The notes: generated from the letters alone by a model not told the origin. Positions 25,111 to 34,465 are shown, counted from the first letter of the stretch. The stretch: 56,486 nt of DNA from Brevinematales bacterium (GCA_013177895.1 JABLXV010000027.1:1-56486), one strand, 5' to 3'. Made by a program: numbers and translations.

Positions 25111-25309
25111 TACGACCTTTCTCATTTTATCCCTTCCTTCTTAAATATTCCCCTAGATATTGACTGAAGAGAGTATATCACGATGATTTAAAATTGTCAA
25201 GCGGATACGCTGTATTGAAGTGTATTTTTCTATGATATGTAGTAAATGTTTATTTCACGGTACATCACAGGCTAGCGACCTCATCCTTATCTCAGTTTAA
25301 AGCCCGCCC

Positions 25310-26020
25310 TCAGGGCGCCCATACCCGCCCGATATTCGTCATCGCTGTCCACCCCTCTTTCCCGTCTATCGTCGTGATATAGTAATATGTATCCAGTTCC
25401 TTTTCGATCCTGCACTCGATGCCGGGGGTGAGGGATTTTTTCTCGACAGCGGTATTGTCGGGACGGTCGGAGATTTCCCCGCCGGTTAATACCACTCCCA
25501 ACGTTTTATCGAACGTGCTCTCGTAACGGAGCCATAGCCCGGCGATATAGACGATCCCGGTGATGATCGCGATAATCGACGTCACCCGCACCCATCGTTT
25601 ATCAAGCCCTGCGGCGATACCACTCAGGACGAGGCTCAGGACGGTACTCCCGATGATAAACAGGCTCAGCCCGAATATGAGCATCCCCGTGAAATTGAAC
25701 ACGGTGAACGGGAACAGCAATACCCCCTCGAGCGGGGTAGCCTCGAAAAAGTACCCGGGTATCCCGATAGTCTCGCGTGCGGAGGTCAACGCTTCCTTGA
25801 TATCGGGGTCGTAGGGGTTGAGGAGTTCGGCGCGTTTGAGGTTCAGTATCGCGCGCCCGATATCGTTCTGCTTGAGGTACCCGATACCGAGATTGTAATA
25901 GATATTTTCGTTCCTTATTTTCGACGCGGCGTCTTCCAGTTCCGCGATGGTGTTGGTCTGCGGGTATGCCGCGGGCGCGGTCAGGAGAAGGAGCGCTATT
26001 AATACGGGCATACGGGTCAT
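25310..26020 (-). CDS. BatE-like TPR and SH3 membrane protein
   Basis: The 236-residue protein has a signal peptide (about 20 residues), one or two TPR units (IYYNLGIGYLKQNDIGRAILNLKRAELLNPYDPDI), two membrane helices at about 107-165, and a C-terminal SH3-like domain ending in GWTAMTNIGRVW. TPR, two membrane spans and SH3 is the order seen in BatE of Bacteroidetes and spirochaetes, but batA-D are not adjacent. Its start overlaps the stop of the MBL hydrolase gene by one base (TGATG), so translation is coupled. Confidence 0.65.
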   Translation of the reverse strand: MTRMPVLIALLLLTAPAAYPQTNTIAELEDAASKIRNENIYYNLGIGYLKQNDIGRAILNLKRAELLNPYDPDIKEALTSARETIGIPGYFFEATPLEGVLLFPFTVFNFTGMLIFGLSLFIIGSTVLSLVLSGIAAGLDKRWVRVTSIIAIITGIVYIAGLWLRYESTFDKTLGVVLTGGEISDRPDNTAVEKKSLTPGIECRIEKELDTYYYITTIDGKEGWTAMTNIGRVWAP

Positions 26021-26760
26021 CAGTCTTTTCCTTCGATACGTTTATCTTTCAGATCCTTCAGCATCTGGTTTTTCAGTTCCTCGAACTTCTGCCGGGACGA
26101 ACGGATTCCGATGCTGATCGCATCTTCGGGTTTTTCGCAGATCGAACCGTGCCCGGGGAATATTTTTTTCATCTTCAGCGTATTGATACGTTCGAGCGAG
26201 TTGATATAGTCTCCCCAGCTTCCAGAATCGGAGATTTTGGAAATCATCCCTTTATCGAACAGGGTGTCGCCGGTGAACATGAAGTGCCGGAACGGTTCGT
26301 AGATACAGATGCATCCCGACGTATGCCCCGGGGTATGGAAAATTTTCAGCTTACAGCTCCCGATATCGAACAGCAGGCGGTCCTCCATCCAGATATGCGA
26401 CTTGACCTTGAGAATCTCCTCGCCGTGGATCGCGGAATGCATGACATACTCGTCCTGGAGCTCGATTTTCGTGGCGGCGAAACGGTGCGCCGCGAGGAAC
26501 GCGGTCTCGTGAAAGAAGATATTCCCGCCGACATGGTCGAAATGCTCGTGGGTATTGATGACCAGATGGATATCGCTGACCTTCAGCCCGACCTTCGTGA
26601 GGCCTTCCACCACGCGGGGAAAGTTGCCCTTGATTCCGGTGTCGATCAGGACATTCTTATTCGTCCCCTTCAGGACATACACGTGACAGCTCGGCTTTTT
26701 CCCATAGATAATATAGATATTATCTTCGACTTCTTCGATTAATAGATCATTCTGCGGCAT
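26020..26760 (-). CDS. MBL-fold metallohydrolase
   Basis: The 246-residue metallo-beta-lactamase-fold protein has the zinc motif NTHEHFDHVGG (HxHxDH), a HTPGHTSG second His site near residue 138, TGDTLFD with the bridging Asp, and PGHGS for the last His. This is the glyoxalase II-like group, which acts on thioesters or small metabolites; the substrate is unknown. It overlaps the end of the Maf gene by 14 nt and is coupled to the BatE-like gene, so the three are co-translated. Confidence 0.88.
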   Translation of the reverse strand: MPQNDLLIEEVEDNIYIIYGKKPSCHVYVLKGTNKNVLIDTGIKGNFPRVVEGLTKVGLKVSDIHLVINTHEHFDHVGGNIFFHETAFLAAHRFAATKIELQDEYVMHSAIHGEEILKVKSHIWMEDRLLFDIGSCKLKIFHTPGHTSGCICIYEPFRHFMFTGDTLFDKGMISKISDSGSWGDYINSLERINTLKMKKIFPGHGSICEKPEDAISIGIRSSRQKFEELKNQMLKDLKDKRIEGKD

Positions 26761-28441
26761 GAAAAATCCCTTCGAGATTTTTTATCAGTCTGTATAATTT
26801 CCGTTCCATATGAAACTTCTCAAAATTCCCGTATCGCTCGAAAATTACTTTTTCTCTCATTAAATAACGGTTCAGGAAGCCGAAATCTGAAGTCCTGACC
26901 GTCTCGAACACGGTTTCGTCGCAGGAAAGCCCCGCCGCGAACCCCTTTAGCCCTTCCAGTCCCTCTAATATTTTACCAATACTTTTGCTATCTATCAAGT
27001 TCAGGGATTTCAGGAAATCCGTTTTATTTACTTTATCGCCCTTTTTCAGCTGTCTGATCAGTTCACCCTGCTCCACCCGGAGGAAACCGTTAATGATGAC
27101 TCCGTTCGCGGTGGCGTTGATCAACGGGAAGCCCGGGTAATTCTTCAGAATGGATTTCGCGGACTCCTCGAACCATCCCTTATAGTTATTCAGCAGGAAA
27201 TCGGTGTAAACCTTCCCGTTCGTGCCCGGCGCGAGAAATACCTCGCGGCTTTTCATCACCTTGAGGAATGTGCTCATTATCGGGACGAGCCGGTTATTCA
27301 TCCTGCCGATCCGGTAAAAATGCGGGGTCGAGGAGCAATGCGACGCATAGTAGGAGTACGCCAAGTCCTGTCCGGTAATCAGTATCGGAGCCGCCCCGGC
27401 GAGGAACGCGAAATGGAACGCCGATGTCGCCACCGAACCGCCGGTCTCGATATCCCCGAACGCGATACCCCCTGTATTTTCCATCCAATGCACGAGCTCG
27501 TTCTTCTGCAGGAACGGTTTCCCGTCGGGGTCGTAGTCGAGATGCGCGGTATTCGCGGCGATCAGCCTGCCGGGGAAAAACTCCGGCAGAGCGGAATTCG
27601 CCACCAGATCGTACACAAGCCCGATATTCTCCATATAGCTTCGCGGTATCATCAGGAAATCCCCCAGATTGTGCACCTGCGAATCGAGGGTGTACACCAG
27701 ATCGGGGGCAATTCCCGCCTCGTACAGCGCGAGAAGCGCCGTATCGACCGCGATCATAAATACATAGTCGCGTATTTCGCGGAGCATCGGCATCGAATCC
27801 CTCAGCGACGGACCCGCCGAAACGATCACAATCGGGGCGCCGATATGTTTCGCGGTCAATTCTCCCACCCGCGCGGATTTCCCGAGATGATTGATATTAC
27901 GGAGAATATTGATAAACCAGTTTTCCTCGAATTTCAGACGGGTCGCGAAATCCCCCAACCTCACCTTCAATAACCGTTCGATACGGTTCTCGAAACGCGA
28001 GTAACTTTCCTTATCGTACCCGCCCCGCAGGACAAGGGTCTTGATATGCTTGAATTGTTCGATCTGAAGCGCGGTGAAGTAACTGTCGAGCTTCTCGACA
28101 GGATCGTCGGGCGCGATAATCCCTGGGACAAACCCGAACTCGTAAACATCCTTGAATATCCCGTAGATTTCCGGGCTGCGCTCGATCACGATGATATTTT
28201 TAAAACCGTTCTGCTCTAAAAGTTCGATATGATACCCCAGACCCGCGCCCAGTACAATGACCAGCGTGCTGTCTTTCTCGAGCGGAAGGATTTCCTCGAT
28301 CAGCCTCGCGGCCTCCTTCTCCGGGGAGTACAGGCTATGCACCGAAAGCCCGCCGATTTCCAGCGAATAACCCCCGTCGCGGGTACGGACTATCGCCCGA
28401 TTACGGCGGGAAAGCATTTCGAGCTTTATCCGGTTAATCAT
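26747..28441 (-). CDS. motility-associated factor (Maf, DUF115) glycosyltransferase-like protein
   Basis: The 564-residue protein has an N-terminal Rossmann-like part (VIVLGAGLGYHIELLEQNGFKN), then the DUF115/MptE-like core with GAPIVIVSAGPSLRDSMPML, DLVYTLDSQ and ITGQDLAYSYYASH. Maf proteins add nonulosonic acids (pseudaminic or legionaminic) to flagellin in Campylobacter, Aeromonas and relatives. That supports a flagellated organism. No flagellin or sugar-synthesis gene is next to it. It heads a coupled run with the MBL hydrolase and the BatE-like gene and follows the PAP2 gene by 9 nt. Confidence 0.8.
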   Translation of the reverse strand: MINRIKLEMLSRRNRAIVRTRDGGYSLEIGGLSVHSLYSPEKEAARLIEEILPLEKDSTLVIVLGAGLGYHIELLEQNGFKNIIVIERSPEIYGIFKDVYEFGFVPGIIAPDDPVEKLDSYFTALQIEQFKHIKTLVLRGGYDKESYSRFENRIERLLKVRLGDFATRLKFEENWFINILRNINHLGKSARVGELTAKHIGAPIVIVSAGPSLRDSMPMLREIRDYVFMIAVDTALLALYEAGIAPDLVYTLDSQVHNLGDFLMIPRSYMENIGLVYDLVANSALPEFFPGRLIAANTAHLDYDPDGKPFLQKNELVHWMENTGGIAFGDIETGGSVATSAFHFAFLAGAAPILITGQDLAYSYYASHCSSTPHFYRIGRMNNRLVPIMSTFLKVMKSREVFLAPGTNGKVYTDFLLNNYKGWFEESAKSILKNYPGFPLINATANGVIINGFLRVEQGELIRQLKKGDKVNKTDFLKSLNLIDSKSIGKILEGLEGLKGFAAGLSCDETVFETVRTSDFGFLNRYLMREKVIFERYGNFEKFHMERKLYRLIKNLEGIFHAAE

Positions 28442-28450
28442 GGCGGGCCC

Positions 28451-28999
28451 CTATATATCCAGCAGGAGGACGAAATACACGCTCAGCCTCGCGGCAAGGA
28501 AACCGAGCACACCCCCGGCGAATACGTCGGACGGATAATGCATACCCAGATAGATGCGCGAGAACGCGATCAGCGATGCGATCGCGAGCATCGGGATAAA
28601 CATCACGGGATAAAAATAGAGGAATACGAACGCCACCGCGAACGCCGCGGCGGTATGTCCCGACGGGAAAGAGAAACGGTCGGGGGGTATGGCGAGATTG
28701 GTGATATCGTTATGCTTGATAAACGGACGCTCGCGGGTAAAGAGACGTTTCAGCACCACATGAAGCGCGAGCTGCAATAGCGACGCGAAGCATAGCGCCA
28801 ACCCCGCGCTGATATTCACGAGCAGGAACGAGATATCCATCAGGAACCAGAGCCATCCGTCCCCGATGCGGGTCATAAAGCGCATGAACGCGGTCAGCTT
28901 GTTCCGGCGGATACGGAAAATAAAAAGCATGATATACTTTTCCGTCTGCTTCCAATCCCGTTTTTTCTTGACGACCGCTTTTTTTTCTTTCTTTTTCAA
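28451..28999 (-). CDS. PAP2-family membrane phosphatase
   Basis: The 182-residue protein has several membrane helices and the full PAP2 signature: KRLFTRERP, FPSGHTAAAF and SRIYLGMHYPSDV, giving the conserved Lys/Arg, the Ser-Gly-His nucleophile loop and the second His/Asp. Members dephosphorylate undecaprenyl pyrophosphate or phosphatidic acid. The start is TTG at 28999 with a GGAGAGGG site; the N-terminus is very Lys-rich, and the next Met is well inside the first helix. It is in line with Maf and a CsgG-like gene. Confidence 0.88.
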   Translation of the reverse strand: MKKKEKKAVVKKKRDWKQTEKYIMLFIFRIRRNKLTAFMRFMTRIGDGWLWFLMDISFLLVNISAGLALCFASLLQLALHVVLKRLFTRERPFIKHNDITNLAIPPDRFSFPSGHTAAAFAVAFVFLYFYPVMFIPMLAIASLIAFSRIYLGMHYPSDVFAGGVLGFLAARLSVYFVLLLDI

Positions 29000-29021
29000 A
29001 ACCCTCTCCGCCGGTTTCTTA

Positions 29022-30101
29022 CTATTCCGAAATCGCCGCGGTAGAGGAATATCCTCCTATCCCGAGACTGAACTGCGCATATATGGTCCACTGACTTTTA
29101 AAGTTATATGAGACCGTATGGGATGAATAAAGGAAACCGAGCGACACCGCAAGCGGCATCGAAACACTGCCGATCTTGAACTTCGAACGGAAGTCCACTG
29201 ATACGTCGATGTACTCGTCCCCGTCCGTATCGCCTCTGTCCGGGCCTTCGTTAAAAAGTATGCCCCCTACCTCTGCTTTGAGATAGACGTCCGTCCTGTT
29301 ATACTGATCGGGATTGATATATATCGGGAAGAGCAGTTTGAGCGGGAAGAGCGACGCCAATACACCCGCGCCGCTGGTATTCGGTACGAACCACATATCG
29401 GTGAGATAGGCCTTAGCGAGACTGAACCCGAACCCGATACCCAGCCTCCACTGCGGCGAAAAGAACACCACGTTAAAATCGACAATTTCCGCGCCCGCGA
29501 GCACGGGATAGTTCAGCATGAGATTCGCCCATGAGAACCAAATGAGCGACGTGGGGGTATTTTTCAGGACATACGGGTCGACCGGATCGGGCTGCTTCGG
29601 GGGCTCCTTTTTCTCGATCTCGGCGAGATTCATCGAGGCCTCCGCCGCGGAGACCACCATCCGGGTAGATATATCGACGAGACGGGCGTTGATAAACACC
29701 TCGTCCTTCACCATCGACACGCTGCCCAGAAGGATATATCCCGCCCCGGTCATCGCGCCGACCTGCGCGGCGGTATCGCTGTCGACCAGCCCCGCCATCG
29801 CGAGCTTTTTCTCCTGCACCAGCTGGTTCAGCTGGGCGTTCTCGACCACCTGAATGCCCTTATCGTGCAGTTTGGTAACCAGCAACTCGGAGATAGTTTT
29901 CGCTATCGCCTTCAGTTTTTCCGTTTTCTGCTCGGGCACTAAATCCGCGACGGCGATAACCATTGTTTTAGAATCGATTTTCGACGATATTTTCCATGCG
30001 ATATCGTCCACCGCCTTCTCGGTCTGCTGTTTGACCGAATGCTGCGACCCGCAGGCCGTAATGAGAATAAAAAACGTCAACACCCCGATAATCCGTTTCA
30101 T
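29022..30101 (-). CDS. CsgG/FlgO-like lipoprotein with C-terminal barrel-like domain
   Basis: The 359-residue protein has a lipoprotein signal with ITAC. Residues about 40-165 match the CsgG/FlgO/LpoB-type domain: MVIAVADLVP, VTKLHDKGIQVVENAQLNQLVQEK, GAGYILLGSVSMV and ARLVDISTRMVV. The last 170 residues are aromatic-rich beta strands resembling an outer-membrane barrel. Related proteins assist export or outer-membrane assembly. A GGAG site precedes the ATG. A Pro-rich linker (EKKEPPKQPDPVDP) joins the two halves. Confidence 0.75.
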   Translation of the reverse strand: MKRIIGVLTFFILITACGSQHSVKQQTEKAVDDIAWKISSKIDSKTMVIAVADLVPEQKTEKLKAIAKTISELLVTKLHDKGIQVVENAQLNQLVQEKKLAMAGLVDSDTAAQVGAMTGAGYILLGSVSMVKDEVFINARLVDISTRMVVSAAEASMNLAEIEKKEPPKQPDPVDPYVLKNTPTSLIWFSWANLMLNYPVLAGAEIVDFNVVFFSPQWRLGIGFGFSLAKAYLTDMWFVPNTSGAGVLASLFPLKLLFPIYINPDQYNRTDVYLKAEVGGILFNEGPDRGDTDGDEYIDVSVDFRSKFKIGSVSMPLAVSLGFLYSSHTVSYNFKSQWTIYAQFSLGIGGYSSTAAISE

Positions 30102-30238
30102 CCGTCACGCTCCATGTTTTTTTATAGGCGTATCACTCCGGGACTTACGGGAACCATGAAATTCATTCCGGTTTTCGACCCGCCTGTAATATTATAACCT
30201 AAAAGGAAAAAAATAAAAAGTTTGACAGGCATTCGGGA

Positions 30239-31060
30239 TTAGGCGAAAACCCCGCGGGTGAGGACGATGAGGAGGAAAATAGTCAGATCGGCGAAAAAGT
30301 GCGCGAGTAAGGGCGCCAGCATGCCGCCGGAGCGCTCGCGTATCCACCCGAGCATGAGCCCCCACACCCATACGAGCGCCATCCCGCTCACCCCGCCGGG
30401 AAAGCCGTTAAAATGCCACACGCCGAACAGCAGCGCTTGGATAGCGATCACTGCCGGGCGGGATGAGATAACGCTATTCAGCCCTTCCTGAAGAATCCCC
30501 CGGAACATGAACTCCTCGCCGATCGCGTTGAATACGGAGAACGCGAGCATGATGCCGATCACCTTGAGCGGGGAATACAGCGGAACCAGCGAAAGGAATC
30601 CCGTCATATCCGGCTTCGCGAGGTAAGTCCATAAGACCAGCGCCCCCGATGCGACTACGACTGTCAGAACCAGAAGAAGCGCGGTGACTTTATCGATCTT
30701 TCCCGCCCTGATCCAATCTCTGCCCGGACGGAGCGAAGGAACGATCAGTATCAGGATGAGGTAAGGGACGATGGAGTAGAAGTTGACGGCTACGAAAAAC
30801 TTGTACTGCGGGGGAATAAATACGCCCGCGCTCAGGATCAGGAAATATACCGCCGCGGGAACGAACTCTCTCACGAATCGGAGTATGAGGATAAAAAGCG
30901 CGATCTGTAAGGTAAAGAAAACGAGGGTAATACCCAGATACTGCGGCGATAACGGGTTATATCCCGGGATAATCCAATTAAGCGGGATAAGCGAAAATAT
31001 CGCAAGCAGAACGCAAATGAACGGTTTGAATATCCCGGTAATGCGCGACCTATCCGGCAT
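30239..31060 (-). CDS. CPBP (CAAX-protease-like) intramembrane glutamic peptidase
   Basis: The protein is about 273 residues with some eight membrane helices and the CPBP catalytic motifs: GEEFMFRG (the EExxxR glutamates), FGVWHF and LAHFFADL. Such proteins (type II CAAX/Abi) cleave within membranes and are often linked to bacteriocin immunity or protein processing. The ATG at 31060 has an AGGAG site 6 nt upstream; a longer frame from a TTG at 31120 would begin inside a dispersed repeat. The repeat ends about 30 bp before this start, so it may shape the promoter. Confidence 0.88.
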   Translation of the reverse strand: MPDRSRITGIFKPFICVLLAIFSLIPLNWIIPGYNPLSPQYLGITLVFFTLQIALFILILRFVREFVPAAVYFLILSAGVFIPPQYKFFVAVNFYSIVPYLILILIVPSLRPGRDWIRAGKIDKVTALLLVLTVVVASGALVLWTYLAKPDMTGFLSLVPLYSPLKVIGIMLAFSVFNAIGEEFMFRGILQEGLNSVISSRPAVIAIQALLFGVWHFNGFPGGVSGMALVWVWGLMLGWIRERSGGMLAPLLAHFFADLTIFLLIVLTRGVFA

Positions 31061-31090
31061 AGAATCTCCTGAGGAAGCGGACTGACTTAT

Positions 31091-31262
31091 GGGCACTCTA
31101 ATAATCCTCTTTTCTATCAAATTATAAAGGAAAAGAGGGCAAGCCTCCGCACTTCGCGCGAAGATAAAGAAGTGACCATTGGGCGTATCTTAAAGATATA
31201 TCATTACTATTACTAAAAATGCTCATAGTTTTTGCGTCAGTCCCCGCAAGGGGGAACCGCCC
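31091..31262 (-). repeat. MITE-like dispersed repeat, copy 2
   Basis: The reverse complement of this element matches copy 1 at 9448-9600: the ends GGGCGGTTCC and GTGCCC, the core ATAGTAATGATATATCTTT, and the GCCCTCTTTTCCTT segment. It differs by small insertions that are themselves hairpin-like: one around the perfect palindrome CTTCGCGCGAAG at 31152-31163 and one near 31235-31253. It lacks the CGCCGA hairpin of copy 1. Confidence 0.75.
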
Positions 31263-31309
31263 TAATCCTAACATAAGGCGCCGGAGAAATCAAGCGGGCG
31301 ATAAATGAA

Positions 31310-31618
31310 TTATTCCCCGAGCGCGGCTTGGGGAGATTCGATATGGATGACCATCGTATCCTCATCAGGGTCGAGTATCCGCCGTAGGTCTCCGGTCAGC
31401 TTTACAAGCGATACGGGATTCCTTTTCGCCTTAACCACATAAATACCGTCCGACGTGTGTTTCGCGTTGAGGGAAAATGTCAGGTAGTATAAAAGTAAGT
31501 GCTTCTTTTCGATATTCTTTACATCGAACGCCAGCGATAGCTGCTTTACCGAATCCTGCTGTGGTATATTGATAGGAAACGAAACAAATAACCCTCTCTT
31601 CACACCCGCACCATTCAT
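31310..31618 (-). CDS. small hypothetical cytoplasmic protein
   Basis: This 102-residue protein has no signal peptide or membrane helix. It looks like a compact alpha/beta domain with LLLYYLTFSLNAKHTSDGIYVVKAKRNPVSLVKLTGDLRRIL in the centre and an acidic DPDEDTMVIH stretch. No family is recognised. The ATG at 31618 is chosen because AGGAGG lies about 5 nt upstream; two earlier candidates lack sites. It stands alone between the dispersed repeat and an AT-rich region. Confidence 0.6.
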   Translation of the reverse strand: MNGAGVKRGLFVSFPINIPQQDSVKQLSLAFDVKNIEKKHLLLYYLTFSLNAKHTSDGIYVVKAKRNPVSLVKLTGDLRRILDPDEDTMVIHIESPQAALGE

Positions 31619-31904
31619 TTTCCCTCCTACCATATTAGACAACCAAACCCTCTCTGCTAAAGGAAGGCGGTTTATCCGTATTGTACCATGGTTATTAATA
31701 ATACACTAATATATTACATTTATCAATATATAATGGTATAATACATATTATTATACTTTCCGCCATATATTTATATTGTTATCGAATATTAATCGTGAAA
31801 TGATACTCATTTTAATATAATACCGGAAAAATCAGCGGAACAGGAAATGGATGATAGAATTATTTTTTACATGCGATAGAATAAAAAATTACTACTCGGG
31901 ATAT
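31619..31904. other. AT-rich intergenic region
   Basis: About 290 bases, very rich in A+T between 31680 and 31900 (many TATA/ATTA runs), with no ORF that looks real. It separates the 5' end of the 102-residue gene from the terminator of the propeller lipoprotein gene and probably holds the promoter of the small gene. No repeat of the other families was found here. Confidence 0.4.
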
Positions 31905-31938
31905 AAAAAAAGGCGCCATTTTCACGGCGCCTTTTTTT
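31905..31938 (-). terminator. terminator of the propeller lipoprotein gene
   Basis: GGCGCC arms at 31912-31917 and 31926-31931 with an 8-nt loop, extended by seven A:T pairs; the minus strand ends with a T run. The loop and stem closely match a second terminator at 34466-34496. Confidence 0.85.
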
Positions 31939-31952
31939 AAGTTGATGGTGTA

Positions 31953-34292
31953 TTACCACGGGAATACATACACAGAACCGGATATACTCCCCATATCGTC
32001 ATCACCATATGATCCCACAACCACCGTACCTCCGTCACCGGAAAGGGAAACCGATGCTCCGAAATAGTCGTTTACCGCCCCGTCATACGCAATATATTTA
32101 TTGGTAAGCCAATCCGAGCCGCTCTTTATAAATAAATATACCGACCCTTTCGAGTCGTCACCCGTCGAGCTGGCGGCTATCTTATTCCCATCCGCGGAAA
32201 TGGATACCGATGTTCCGAAACAATCATACGCCGCTTCATCAAAAGCATAAAACTTGTTCGTAATCCAGTCCGATCCGCTTTTCGTGAAAAGATACACCGC
32301 TCCCGAACCGTCTCCCTTATCCTGATCGTTCCATGCCCCGACTATTAGGGATGTCCCGTCCGCGGAAACCGAAACGGATTCCCCGAAACGCTGGTAAGCA
32401 AATTGATTATTTGGGACAAACTTATTAGTAAGCCAAACCGACCCGCTCTTCGTAAACAAATAGACCGAGCCGGAATTGGTTCCTTTATCGTCATCTTGCC
32501 ACGCGCTCACGGCGAATGCGTTCCCATCGGCGGACACGGAAACACTATACCCGAACAAATCGTCCGCCGCCCCGTCCAACGGGACAAACTTATTAGTCAG
32601 CCAGACCGACCCGCTTTTCGTAAATAAATAGGCCGAGCCGGAATCGGTTCCTTTATCGTCATCTTTCCTGCTTCCGACTACCATCACGGTTCCATCAGCC
32701 GAGAGGGAAACAGCACGCCCGAACCAATCGCTGGCCGCTCCGTCGAGAGCAACAAACTTATTGGTCAACCAGACCGACCCGCTTTTCGTAAAAAGATACA
32801 CCGAACCGGAATCGGCTCCTTTATCGTCGTCCCTCTGCGATCCTACCGCGAGAATCGTCCCATCCGCGGATAAGGATACGATACCAAACAGGTCGCCTGC
32901 CGCCCCATCGGATGCGATAAACTTATTGGTCAGCCAGACCGAGCCGCTTTTTGAGTAGAGATAGACTGACCCCGAATCGGCGCCTTTATCGTCATCCTTA
33001 TGCGAGCCTACTGCAAACGCGCTTCCATCGCCGGAAACCGAGATATATATCCCGTATTCGTCATTTGCCACCCCGTCGCACGCAGTAAATTTATTATCCT
33101 TGATAATCAACCAATTATCGAGCGTGTTTGTCACCCCGCTGTCGGTAATCGCGCGGAACGAGAAGGTGTTCGTACCGATAGGCAGGTAAACCGGGGCAGT
33201 CCATGAAACAGTACCCGATACGTTCGTCCATACTCCGGCGTTCATCCGGTATTGCACCTTTACTACACTATACGGCGCGAGAACGCTTGACGTCCCGGAA
33301 ATCGTTATTTCCGGATTCTTTAGAAATGTCCCGTTGGTGGGAGTCGTTACATTAATAACCGGCGCGGATACCTTGATAATTTTCCACACTGGGGTAGTAT
33401 TCGTCCGGTTGTTATCGGCGATAACCCGTGCGTAAACCGAGTTCGTACCTTCCGCAAGTGTAAAGGTATTCGACCACGAGAGAGCGCCGGACGCGTCCGC
33501 CCATCCCCCCGCGTTCAGCATTACCTGTACTTTTTCGATAGAATAAGGAGCGTCGATACCCGCCGTACCAGTGAATTTGATTTGCGGCGTCAGGCACTTC
33601 GTCCCGTTCGCGGGCAGGGAAATCGTGATAGCGGGTTCAGGCATGATAAAGACTATCGTCCATCCGGCGCTGAAATTGGTCTTCCCGTTATCGGCGATAA
33701 CCCTTGCGCTGATAGTATTAGTCCCCTCGTCAAGCATCAGGATATTCGTCCATGAGACCGTACCGGACGCATTAATCCATGTCCCCGAGTTCAGACATAG
33801 CTGGACCGCCAGCACGTTCACAGGCGAATCCACCCCGGCGGTTCCGGTAATCGTAACGTTCGATACGTTAACAGTCGACCCGTTGGCAGGAGAGTCGATG
33901 GTCACAAACGGGATAATATCTCGCTCGACCCACACGGACGCCTCGCCGGACATATTTCCCGCGTTATCACGGGCGTAAACTGTATTGGAATGAATTCCAT
34001 CGTTGGATACGCTGATATTTGCCGTCCAGATACCGTTGACGGGAATTACCCCTGTAAACTCTCCGCCGTCCGTCCTGATATATACCTTCTCGACACCGGA
34101 ACCCCCGCTGTCGCTGACAGTCCCTGTAATCTGGTAGCTTCCGCCGACCTTCTGACCGTTAGTCGGCGATGTTATCGTAAACACCGGCGGTATAGTCTCG
34201 GTGTTATCTCCGGTGCTTCCATCGGGGGTCTGAACCGAACACCCCATACTCAATAGAAAATATGCAAATAGAACCCACACCATTCTTTTCAT
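31953..34292 (-). CDS. lipoprotein with four Ig-like domains and a seven-bladed FG-GAP-like propeller
   Basis: About 779 residues. The lipobox is SMGC. Four Ig-like repeats follow (each about 90 residues, opening FTITSP, VTIDSP, ITISLP and INVTTP, with ARVIADN or RAITDS turns). Then come exactly seven repeats of about 56 residues with the pattern FG.SVS.S.DG...V.S..DDDKG..SGSVYLF.KSGS.WLTNKF. The DDDKG loops could bind calcium as in FG-GAP repeats. It should be a surface-exposed adhesion or binding protein; the ligand is unknown. The ATG at 34292 has an AGGAGG site. Blades 1-4 are nearly identical in places, which suggests recent duplication. Confidence 0.8.
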   Translation of the reverse strand: MKRMVWVLFAYFLLSMGCSVQTPDGSTGDNTETIPPVFTITSPTNGQKVGGSYQITGTVSDSGGSGVEKVYIRTDGGEFTGVIPVNGIWTANISVSNDGIHSNTVYARDNAGNMSGEASVWVERDIIPFVTIDSPANGSTVNVSNVTITGTAGVDSPVNVLAVQLCLNSGTWINASGTVSWTNILMLDEGTNTISARVIADNGKTNFSAGWTIVFIMPEPAITISLPANGTKCLTPQIKFTGTAGIDAPYSIEKVQVMLNAGGWADASGALSWSNTFTLAEGTNSVYARVIADNNRTNTTPVWKIIKVSAPVINVTTPTNGTFLKNPEITISGTSSVLAPYSVVKVQYRMNAGVWTNVSGTVSWTAPVYLPIGTNTFSFRAITDSGVTNTLDNWLIIKDNKFTACDGVANDEYGIYISVSGDGSAFAVGSHKDDDKGADSGSVYLYSKSGSVWLTNKFIASDGAAGDLFGIVSLSADGTILAVGSQRDDDKGADSGSVYLFTKSGSVWLTNKFVALDGAASDWFGRAVSLSADGTVMVVGSRKDDDKGTDSGSAYLFTKSGSVWLTNKFVPLDGAADDLFGYSVSVSADGNAFAVSAWQDDDKGTNSGSVYLFTKSGSVWLTNKFVPNNQFAYQRFGESVSVSADGTSLIVGAWNDQDKGDGSGAVYLFTKSGSDWITNKFYAFDEAAYDCFGTSVSISADGNKIAASSTGDDSKGSVYLFIKSGSDWLTNKYIAYDGAVNDYFGASVSLSGDGGTVVVGSYGDDDMGSISGSVYVFPW

Positions 34293-34465
34293 AAACACCT
34301 CCTATAAAATATACATTCTTATTATACGCATACTCCATGCATAGTATAGCATGATACTATGAAGTTATTATCAGAGATATATTTTATTATTGTGGTGTTT
34401 TCAGGTATTTGATTCACAGGTGATTATGCTTTTATATATTATACTTAGAGTTAACAATTAAATAA

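Noticed and set aside
25310-25325. Terminator hairpin CGCCC-TGA-GGGCG spanning the stop of the BatE-like gene
   Set aside because: Only a 5-bp stem with a 3-nt loop and no proper T run; too weak to annotate.
31060-31120. Longer start for the CPBP protease inside the dispersed repeat
   Set aside because: It would need a TTG start within repeat DNA, while the ATG at 31060 has a well-spaced AGGAG.
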